Assembly (NCBI GenBank): GCA_036023115.1
Contig: JAYKKT010000089.1
Location: 14,121,501 to 14,185,500, forward strand
Reading direction: 5' to 3'
Length of the DNA: 64,000 nt
Origin: Brasenia schreberi
Taxonomy: Eukaryota; Streptophyta; Magnoliopsida; Nymphaeales; Cabombaceae
Below the pieces are notes generated by a model. The model was given only the letters and a program-made list of their open reading frames with translations, was not told the origin of the DNA and did no database searches. Each line of letters opens with the position of its first letter. Within the stretch, counting starts at the first letter, position 1. Below, one piece after another: positions 12,701-24,700 of this stretch. Position numbers and translations under genes: made by a program.

Positions 12701-15700
12701 AACAACTAAGCCTTTTCCCATACTAGACGTAAATACTTAAAAATGATAAAGAAAAATTAAACCCATGGATTTGTTACATCAATCAATGTCTGCGTAGCAA
12801 TACGGTGTTGGCTCTGATATCATGTTAAAATATAATTATTTATTTAATGAAAATATCAGAAATCACTTATAAATGTGAAGATTACTTAGATCTGCCTGCA
12901 TTCAACCTTGTGTTCTGCGCCCGTTCACATTGGCGGCTGCAGTTACTCGATTAATGACAACCCTAATTCTAATTTATAGGTTGTTTTAACTTAAAAGACA
13001 TATTTACCCCTATTAAGTAAAGCTGAGTACAAACCAGGGATAACAGATCTGCACAGGTCCTGTCTTGGGACCAGATGCAGATCTTAACATTTCAACATTT
13101 CTCAACAAGACTTACATGATATGAACAATGAACTTTTTTCGAAGGTGTTTTATTATTTTTTTATCTATGTTATTTTCTTTAATAGGAAGATCTCTCTCAT
13201 CTGCACAAAGAAAACAGCTCATTGAGGAGAAGTTTGGAGTCGGCTAGCGCTGCTGAGATTTCTGCAAAAATTGAAAGCTTAAGAAAACTAACAGATAGCA
13301 GTAGTCTCTCCCAGGTACTTTTGAAGCATATGTGTGTTCAAAATTGAATTACTTATTTTGACGGTATTGTGATTATATGAATGGAATTAGAACATTCTTT
13401 CTTACAACACCGATGCTTCATTTAGCATTTACATGATAAGCACCGACATGAATTTTGGATAAGCATAAACCATCATGGACACCATTAAATTGCCCGGAAC
13501 TTGGTTAATAGTATTTTTACTATGATCTTGAATTTTGTGCATACTTGTTTCTATTATTGAAATTTGTGATAGATACTGGTGCATTTTATTTCTTAATCTT
13601 ATTAAGTTTGTCTTTTTAAGTTGTTTTGCTTGTGCGTCATTCTACTGTCTTCAAGTGCAATGTTGCACCAATGCAACTGTCTATTCCCATGTTACACATC
13701 CCTTTCTTTACATCCCATGTTACACAGTCCTTTCTTACCTTGTTGGTATTATTTGATCTTAGGTGTGTAGATTATTCTTCATTTGTTATTCTCTATATAA
13801 TTGTTTTAGGCTTGATTTGCTCTTTTTATATGTTACTGATGATTTCTTCTGAATTTGTTGCCCTCCTACCTATCATTAAGAGCTCAGTTTTGTAGAGGAC
13901 TACCGGGTTTACCAAAAGTTCGATATGGGAATCATATGTTTTTCCTGAAAATTGTCTTATTGAGTACATCAACCGAAGTCTCGAATTGTTTTGGGCCATA
14001 GCCAATTTTGGATTGCTGTAAAAGGTTAATATGTAGTCTTAAGTCATTTGAAAAGTTCTGATATGTTGGTAAAGTTTGTTAGAGTTTATCACTCTCTTTG
14101 TTACATGCTTATTACTTTGGGAATTGTCTAGATGCCGTTATCTTAATGTTTAAGATGCCAATGCAATTGCTTTCCCATGTTCCTTGAGCGTAATAGCTGG
14201 AGTTTATTTTTCTTTAAAGCTTATCCTCAAATTTCTTTTCTCATGAATTCAAGAACTGATGAGTCATGTATGCCAACATTGATACTAGTGATATAGGTAA
14301 TATAATTGGGCTGCATCAGTGATCTACCTTACATCCGTGCATGTACCAATTATGGGTGAAGTGGAACTTGTGGCACAAAAAAGCATGTTTCTATTTTTTT
14401 TGTAGATTATAAGTTGCTTATGGAGTATTGAAGTTATGATAACAACAACTAAGCCTTTTCCCATACTAGATGGGGTTAACTACATGAATTATTTGTTTCT
14501 ATAGAGCTTGATCATGTTTCATACTAACCATTAACTCCACATAAGCTAAATTATACTTTATTGTTTCCTTATAATACTTTTGTAGTCTTCCTCTCCCTTT
14601 TTTTAACATTTTCACAATCTAGTTTCTTATATCTTCTTACTGGAGCTTTCTTTGGTCATCTTTCACGTTGAGACCATCTTAAATGTTCTCTCATTTTGTC
14701 ATTGATTGATGCTATTCTCAATTTGTTTTTTATAACCTCATTACATGTACGGTCTTTCCTTGTGTGACAACTCATCCATCTGAGTATCTTCATTTATGCC
14801 ATGAACATGTTGTATATGATTAACTATCAAACACTTAGAATCATATAATAGAACAGGTCTAATTATTGCTCTATGATATTTATTTTTCAACTTTAATGGT
14901 ATCTTCTTGTCACATAGAATACCTTGATGCACCTCTTCATCTAAACCAACTTGCATTAACTCTGCGTAACATCTTCATCAATTTTTTCATCACTATTAAA
15001 TACTAAACTTAGGTATTTAAAACATTCCTCATGAGAGACACAGTGTGGACCAATCTTAATTTTTATGTCGTTTGAAGTAAGCAAATGATCAAACTTGCAT
15101 TCCATATATTCTGTCTTTGACCTACAAAGTCGAAAGCCTTTTCATTTTAATATTTCTTTCCATGGCTCTAATTTTCTATTAACTTTTTCTTTAGACTCAT
15201 CTACTAATACAATGTCATCTGCGGATTTTATACACCAAGAAACTTCATCTTGAATATATTTTGTTAGCTTGTCAATAACCAATACAAATAAATTAGACTT
15301 AAAGTTGATCCTTGATATAATCTAATATTAACCTCAAATAAATCTGACATTTCTTTATAGGGTCCTAATACATGTTTGTGCACTATCATACATGTCTCTT
15401 ATAAGATTGATATATGTCAAATGAATACCACTAAATGATAATTTTTTATAGATTAATAAATATCAATGTTGTAAAAACTGTATCGGTGCCCGTATTGCAT
15501 TGGGCACCGATACGAGCATATCGTACCGTGTGGTTGTTTTTCCTCTAAAATGTTTCATAAGACGTCTCAATAGATGAATAGCTTCAATAGCATGAATTCA
15601 AATTGGTTTTATGTTGGACTTGATATTTGTCTCAACCTACATTTAATAATTCTTTCTTGTAATTTTATAGTATAGCTCATCAACTTAATACCACAATAAT

Positions 15701-18700
15701 TTACACAATTCAAAATGTCTCCCTTGTTCTTGTATATGAGTATAATTATACTCTTCCTCTATTTCTCAATCATTTTTTGTTTTTTAATATTTTATTAAAT
15801 AATTTGTAAGCCAAGTAATATTTATTTCTCTTAGGATTTTTCATACTTATATAAAAATATTGTTTGGTCCTACAAATTTATCAGCCCTTATAATTTAAGA
15901 GCCTCACTGACTTCATTCTTTTGAATTCGATGGTAAAAATTACGGTTTATAGGCTAATATTAACACCTATATTTTCGTTAAAAAGCTTTTGAAAATAATT
16001 TTTTCATTTATTTTTATATCATCACTTGCTACTAGAATCTTCTCATCCTCGTCTTTGATGCATCTAATAAAAGTAAGATCCTTAGTTTTCTTATCTCTAG
16101 TCTTAGCTATTCTAAAAGTGTCTTTTTTACCTTCTTTCGAGTTGAACTTTTATATAGATCTTTCAAAATTTTAGCTTTTGCTTCACTAATGACCTTTTTT
16201 GTGTCTTTCTTTGTTTTCTTATAATCCTCTCAAGTTTTATTATTATTGTTGGCATAATGCGATTTATAACATGCCCTCTTCACCTTGATTTTATCTTGTA
16301 CCACTTCACCCCACGGTCTACCACCAAGATTCCTTTTATTTCGGTACACCTCACGTAGATTCACCTAACACATCTTTTGCTACATTCTTGATATGCTTAG
16401 CTATATTGTTCCACCTATCAGAAGGTGTATCTACATAATTTCAAGCATCCCCTTGAAGAACTTTCTATTTAAATATATCTTCTTTTTTATTTTTGAGGTT
16501 TCACCATTTAGTCCAAGTAATTGTACATACTCTTTGCCTTTTTGTTCACTTTTTTATTTGTCAATGTGTAACTGAAAGTCGATGTTGGGTAGTTAAGTTT
16601 CACCTAAAATTACCTTATTTTCCTTACAACATGATCTATCTTTTCTTATATAAGCAAAATAATCAATTTGTGTTTATGACAAACCACTTTTATAAGTAAT
16701 TAAATATTCATTTTGTTTTCTGAAAATTGTATTAGATAAAAAGAGATTATATGCTATAGCGAAATTTAAAATTTTCTTACCTTCCTCAATTAAATCTCCA
16801 AACCCATAGAAGCAATGAATGCTTTCATGTCGTAATGCCTCTTTATCGATATGTACATTTAGATCTCTTCATAAACAAATCATCTCTCATTGTGGAATAT
16901 TTTAAATTACTTTATCTAATTCCTTTCAAAATACCTTTTTTTATGTTATCTTCTAGTCTTATTTAGGGTGCATAAGTACAAACTATATTTAAAGTCTCTA
17001 CTCCTACCTAATACTAACTTCACCATCATAATTCAGTCACAGTACCTTTGTACATTTATTACAGTATTCTTTAAATCTTTATTTATGATAATACTGATTC
17101 TATTTCAAGCTTTTTCTTTTCTTGAGTATCATAATTTAAAACTTTTTTTCTCAATCTCTTTTGTTTTTTTCTTTAACCCACTTTGTCTCTTATAAACATA
17201 GAATGTAAATCTTTCTCCTAACCATATTATTTCTGCCACCTCCATTACCTTTTCGATCAATGTTTCAATATTCAAAATACTAGTAAAAATCTTATTATCT
17301 AGGACCAGCTTCTTTAACCCCCTCATTTGTTCATGCTGAAAATACGAAGGCCTTTGTAATTTGTTCACTTCATTTAGGCAACAATGTAGTGAAATTAATT
17401 TCTTTACTATATCCGTCCATTATGTGAGAATACGAAGCCAAACGCAACAATGCTGAGAATACGAAGGACTTGCTTACTTTTCATTGCCTTTTGGTTCTGT
17501 AGTGTATTGCTAAGAGGGAATGCCTCAATGCAATGCGCATAATGTCTAGAATCTATAGTAGATAAATCCAATAAGTTTTACACCGCTGCCAGAAGCCAAA
17601 CGCAAGCCTGCTACTTTATTTGATGCTGAGTATAGTCGAATAGAGAATAAAAAGAGCCAATGGAAAAATGAATATGCAGCCATAATTATTATATAATGTT
17701 ATTCATCGGTATGAATTACAATTTTGTGCAGGAAGATGGAAATCAGTCACCCACAAGGCAAATAAGGCATGTCCTACAAACAAATTCACGGTTATCCACC
17801 AACGATGCATACGGGGCTAATATCTCAACGAATGGTGGACCTGGTAATGGCAGTATACAACCTACCAAGCTTGATGAGATTCAAACAAAGCACATTGTTT
17901 CACAAGGGCGTGAGGAGGTTATGTTTTATACATTCAGTTTATCTGTTATAGTGTTATTGACTATCAGATGCATGCATTCTTGGAATTGATTTTGACATAG
18001 CCTTTGTCGTTTTGACAAAGATGATTGTTGATATTTAATCTCTGGCTTCTCCAGTCATGTATTGACTCTCATTAGTGAACTGCATAACACATATAGTTTT
18101 ATATATGTCATGTTTGAAGTATCTCTGACTTGCATTGTTGAATGCCTCTAGGAACTTGCAGGCTTGTTGGATCAAAGCAAAAGAGAGTTGGAAACCTTGC
18201 GTGGTGATCACAAGACATCATTGGCAGAAATGAAGCAGCTGAGAGACCTGCTAAAGAAAGATAGAGCAGAGTTGGCAAGTCTGAAGCTTCAGTTGCAAGG
18301 TACATATGCTGATGGTTTGATTATTTCGGGCTTGTTTCAAGGTGCGTGTTGAACTTAACATCATGGTTTCTCTAGGGGAACAGAGTTCAAATGAATCTTT
18401 TCAAAAGAAACTTCATTCTCTGAAGGCTGACAGAGATAGGGTAAGTTCTCGCTGATATTGCTCTGGAACATGTCCTATTGGCCTTTCTGAATTTCCTGCC
18501 TTTTATTTGAGTATCTTGAAGTTGAGTTTGTGGATTCTTTAAGCAAATAGTCGCTAAATGTTTTTTCTTATACATACATATTGTACATTCATTACTATTT
18601 GTATCCTATGCTTTTTCACATGTATCGTTTCTAAATTTCGTAAATGCTGTCTTCTTTTTCTTCTTTGGGTGGAGCTGGTTGTAGTGCTGGGAGATGGAGA

Positions 18701-21700
18701 ATGCAGGATATGCCATTTGAACATGTGTTTGAATTTGAGATATGGAGAAGTGTGTAAACTTCTTGATATGCTTCTTCAAGCTTGAATAACGTATTCTGGA
18801 AGTTTTGCAGCAGTCTTTTTAAAATGATCTGCCTATTGTACTCGACCAAACATGTTTCTTTGAGCTCATATGGATCCTCAGGTTTTTGTTCTTGTTTTCT
18901 GTTTTTGATCAAGTGTATTCAATATTTTTTTCTTTTCATTTGCATGCTCTATCTACATTTGTGCATGTAGATAGATGGTCAATCGTTCGAGGATGTAAAG
19001 TGACTTTGGGTATCTTAACATACAGGAAATCCCTCTATCCATTGCTCGAGTACTAGGTGTTATGGCATGGAAATCCGTAAAAGTATCACTATGGTCTCGC
19101 CAATGATGACCACAAAGATAAACACAAATGATTTCACAAGATCTTCCACAAGCCAAGCACTTGGTGCGCAAGACAAATCGAATAAGTAAAACACCAAACA
19201 AGTCAAGTGAGCACAAAAACCTCTGAAGAATTCATATATCCACATCCTCTATTTATAAAGGTTTTGTTACAGGTGAGAAGAGAGAGAGAGGGAGTTGTTG
19301 CTCCCAACGGCTACACTACTAGCCGTTGGGGGCTAGACTGGCCCTGAGGGTCAGTCCAAGATGGCCTGTGTCACGGGCTTGCTGGGCTCTAATGGTCCAA
19401 TCCTATTACAAGTTAACACCCCTTCAAACTTGCTGTGTATATATCGAAAGTTTGACAAAAACATAAATCTAGGAGCTGACAAGAATTTTGTGAAGAAATA
19501 TACTAGATGTACTGAAGGAACATAATGTAAGGTCAGTCTTTTCTTCAAGCATTATAATGGCAATCCATCTTAATATGCTTAGTTCACTCTTGGAATATAT
19601 TATTTGAAGCAATAAACATGGTGCTTTTGTTGCCATAAAACAATTCTATGCAGTCCCCTAGTACAACTTCCATTTCTGGTAGAAGTTCAGTAATCCAAGA
19701 TATCTCCGTTGTTGTAGTACGGTAGTATCATGACTCTATATTCTGCTTCCATAGATAATATAGACACCTTCTGCTGTTTCTTACATTTCCAAGAGATAAG
19801 TGAGTCACCTAAAAATACACAAAATCTAGTGATAGAATGTCTATCATTGACATCTCTACCTCAATCAACATCACTATAGATATTTAATTTAAAAGAGAAT
19901 GATGAGGTTAGAATGATCCCTCTTTCAAGCATATTCTTTATGTATCTTATAATCTACCTAACCACACTTATATATATATTGGTGGGGCTTGTTGAAATTG
20001 ACTTGTCACATGTACTACATGTGCTATGGTAAGATATGTAAGACTCCTATCATTTGTATGTAGGGAGTACGATCCTTTATTTTTCTCCATTTGTAGTCCT
20101 CAATTTAACCCCCATCATCTCTGGCGTGCTCACCTTCTTATCATATATCAAACCTGACCTGTTAACATCACTAGCAAATTTTGTTTTTAACATAAAATAA
20201 CCTCTGTTATTTTGGTTTACTTTTATTCCCAAGAAGTAACTTAGTAGACCCAAATTTTCATTTCAAATTCTTCATGCAAATCTTTTTTAATTCGCAATAT
20301 CCCATTTTCATCACTCCAAGTGATGATCATATCATCTACATACAAAAGTAGAATCATAATACTTGCATCAGTTATCCTTACAAACAACACAGTGTCAATA
20401 TAACAAAAACAAAAATGACGTGTATGCATAAAATTTAAAATCTATCAAACCAAGCCTTAAGTGCTTGTTTGAGTCCATATAAAGCCTTTTTAGTTTAAGA
20501 ACGTAATTACTTGGGGTATTGAATCGCGAAGAAGAGCCACATAGATATCTTCACTAAGACTACCATTCAAAAAGGCATTTTTAACATCCAATTGATATAT
20601 GTTCTATTTTTTAATAGCACAAATAGAGATCAATAAACGAACAGTAGTCATACGAGCAATAGGAGCAAAAGTTTCCTCATAAACAATCCCATATTCTTGA
20701 AAATACCCTTTAGCTATAAGTGTTGCTTTGTACCTTTCAATAGATCCATCACTATGAGTTTGGACCTTATAGACTCACCTACAACCAATAATTTTCTTAT
20801 CTTTGGCTTTAGGTATAATCTCTCAAAGTATTATTCTTTTCTAGACTGCTAATTCATCATTCATAGCTTTTCTCCATTCTAAGTTATTTTTTGCTTGGTC
20901 ATAGTGTTTTGGTTGAAAGATACTTGATATCATTGCTATACGGTTTCAATATAACAAAAACAAAAATGACGTGTATGCATAAAATTTAAAATCTATCAAA
21001 CCAAGCCTTAAGTGCTTGTTTGAGTCCATATAAAGCCTTTTTAGTTTAAGAACGTAATTACTTATTGAATCGCGAAGAAGAGGCATATAGATATCTTCAC
21101 TAAGACTACCATTCAAAAAGGCATTTTTCTATGTTGTCAATAGCGGTTAGCGGGTTGTTAGCGGTTGACCCTAATATAGCGGTAGCGGGGATATAGCGGG
21201 GATATAGCGGATTTAGCTGTACACTTTTATTTATGATTAAAAAATTATATATATATATATATATATAATAGGTTTTCTAACTTCTAAGAAATATCAAGAA
21301 ACATAACCAGTTCTTTAATAAATGAATGAGCAAAACACTCACTAATGAACAGGAAAAACTAGTAAAGGAGGAATGCCACATACCTTTTAGCCCATATTAT
21401 TTGTAGTATGCCTCATCTCCAACCCAGGTGCATGAAAGTTCGGACATTAAAACAAAAATGAAAGGCAAAAGAAGATTAGAAACTCCTATCACCAACATGT
21501 TCAACAGTTGAAATAATGAGAGATGAAGGCAATAGCACCTGCACAGACATATCAAATCCACACGAGATTCCCAGATGTTCCTGAATTTGCTGGATAGTAT
21601 ATGGAATGCACCGTTCTGGGTTAATAACACTCAAGTTATTATCCCAGAACGGTGCATTCCATATGCTATCCAGCAAATTCAGGAACATCTGGGAATCTCG

Positions 21701-24700
21701 TGTGGATTTGATATGTCTGTGCAGGTGCTATTGTCTTAATCTCTCATTATTTCAACTGTTGAACATGTTGGTGATAGGAGTTTCTAATCTTCTTTTGCCT
21801 TTCATTTTTGCTTTAATGTCCGAACTTTCATGCACCATATCCACTCGATGATCACCTACAACAGAAGATAACGAATGTGCCATCACTTTCAATGCTTAAT
21901 ACAAGTCGAATAACAAACTATAAAAAACACGATCACTTGCAAGTTGCAACTACAGATAACATATTACATTATTTTGATCATACTTACCCACTAATCAAAG
22001 ACAATGACAATTTCATTGAACAATAATTTGCAATAAAGCATCGAAAGTAGCCTTAGAAAACATCTTTAAAGATTGTACATGTTATGCTTATGCATCCATT
22101 AAAAGTACATAAATGCTAAGCTAATTCAAAAAGTACATAACATCCATCAAAATTCAATTACAAATTTACAATCAGTATCACACTTAATTGTTTAGGTCAT
22201 GGTCATTCATTTTCAGAAAAAGATCCGTATTCTTCTATTTCCTCTTCCTCTTCATCTGTTTCTTCAAAATTAAATTCTTCTTCATCTTCCATAGGCATCT
22301 TATCCTTCCCTTTGCTTTGCCTTTTTTGTCGCTTTCGTATCCTCGACCTTGTATAAACAGCAGTAGCACCCGCTCTTGATGCTTCAGATGCCATATCGAT
22401 ATTTCGCCAAGTAAGGGAATCATCGTCACCAACAAACTCATCATCAGTAGGATATTCATCGTGATCTTCAACCGATGCCAACATGATGGGGTCAAAATTT
22501 GCTCCATTAGATTTCCTTTCTTCGTACCTTCTTCTGAGCTTTTCGTTATATTGCACAAAAGCTAAATCGTTAAGCTTTTGATGCAATAATCTATTCCTTT
22601 TCTTCGTATGAATCTAAGATAAGAGAAAGAATTTAGGTAAGTTGTTAACTCAATAAAAGAACTTTCATTTATTTATAGTGTAAATAAAAAGCATAATTCT
22701 TAATTTCTTACCATTTCAAAAGTACTCCAATTGCGCTCACATGGGGTAGCACTACAAGTAAGGCTCAAAACCCGTATAGCAAAACTTTGCAATTCAGGGC
22801 ATCCATAACCAAAGGTCATCCACCATTCAGCTATTATAAAATGTTAAAAATCATGTGGAAACAATAAGTTAATCATATTCAAAAACCTTAAATCATATCT
22901 TAATAATGAAATAATTAAAAGAAAGCAAAGTTTCTTGAATTAATTACCTGGTGCACATGTTTTCCTCGAACTTATAGCTAATTCTAATCCAAAACCACTT
23001 GCTGCACTTCGATAACTTATAAGTTGATGACTGATTTGTTGTTGTTCTTCCTTACTTCGTACAAGTATAGCTATAACTTGAAACAAACCACCTTTAATCT
23101 CAACATTAGATTCTATCCCATCATAATCATAATACAACCCTGGATTCAGATACAATGCAGCAGCATGTAATGGCTTATGCATTTGCCTGTCCCATCTTTT
23201 GTCTATGATCTCCCAAATAAAAGCATATTGCTCTTCTTTGTTTTTCATATTAACCTATAAAACAAGAAGTTAAATGTTATTAATTTATAAGATTAATAAG
23301 TAAGTAAAGATTAATAAATAACACATAAAATTGAAATATTTACGCACCTTTATTTGTTCCTTTACACGATCCATCTTCTCGTAGATGTAGCCCATGGCTG
23401 GTTTCTCATCACTGTCGACCATACGTTAAACATCTACCAAAGGACCCATTGCTCTAAGTGAAAAACTAATGCCCTTCCAAAATCTAAGTTGCAAAATTAT
23501 TGCCTTAGATTGTTTTCCTTCAATACTATCTGATAAAAGGCATTTTTCCCATTGTTCAGAAATAACCATCGATCTTAGAGCTTCTTTTGACTGCCACAAG
23601 CTGTCCAGAGTTAAGAATCTAGTAGCAAAACGGGTCACAGCCGGTCTATGTATGTCTTTTCCTCCTGTAAAATGTCTCATCATATGCAATATCTGACCAT
23701 GAGCATACATAAATATCACTAGCTTCTTTGCCCTGCTGAAGATGCCTTTTAGTCTTTTTGTCTCTCCAATATCTTCAAGCATCAAATCTATACAGTGTGC
23801 AACACATGGTGTCCAAAACAAATGATTAAATTCAGCCATCAACATTCTACCAGCTGCAACATAATTTGCTGCATTATCTGTAACCACCTGCACAACATTC
23901 TTCTCTCCAACCTCTAAGATTACTTCTTTTAACAATGTATACAATTTATTTGCATCCTTTACTTCATGGGATGCATCAATGGACTTAAGAAAAACTGTAC
24001 CTTGAGGACAATGTACTAAAAAATTTATTAATGTTCTCTGTTTTCTATCTGTCCATCCATCTGACATAATAGAACATCCATAAGTAACCCAATGCTTTCT
24101 AAATCCATTTGTAAACTCTCTTACTCTTCCCACTTCCTTCTCTAAGAATGTTTCCCTTACTTCATGATATGATGGAGCCTTCATTCCAGGTCCAAACTGC
24201 CCTATATCATTTACCATCGCTTGAAAGCTAGGGGATCTCACAGCATTAAAAGGAATTCCATTTTGATACATCCACCTGCTAATGGATATGCATACTCGTT
24301 CTCTTTCTTCTTTCTTATATCGATTTTCCAATGTAGCTTGTCGTAGTGAGTCTGGCGATGAACGCACAAATGAATCTATGGGTCCCTTCGAAAGCAGTGG
24401 TCGTGAGCCAAATAACGATGAAGATGATGAACATTGGGTGCTTGTCACTATGTTACCTTCCATACTAGAAAGTTCTCTTTGATATGGAAATGAAATCTTT
24501 TCGGCCTTCTTCTTAGATGTACCGTGCACGTAATCATAAATTGTTTTCTTTATTTCTTCAGTTGCATTCTTGGAAGATACACATTTGAGATACACATTGT
24601 TGAAGATACACATTTGAGATGTTTTCTTTATTTCTTCTTAGATGTACCGTGCTTGTCACTATGTTTTCATAAATCGTTAGTACTCTTCATGTTGAAGATA

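Larger units (their letters stand above)
8457..13107 (-). mobile_element. LTR-2: copia retrotransposon in golgin intron 2
   Basis: LTR-like repeats at 8457-8732 and 12823-13107 both begin TGTTAAAA and end CTCAACA (as read on +). The sequence before the right LTR (12810-12822, GGCTCTGATATCA) is the complement of the tRNA-iMet primer site, fixing the element on the minus strand. Flanks ATACT and AGACT give a 5-bp target duplication with one mismatch. Total 4651 bp, antisense to the host gene. Confidence 0.92.

Noticed and set aside
21476..21851. Several 70-80-codon frames
   Set aside because: All lie on the arms of the inverted repeat and mirror each other; no protein similarity.
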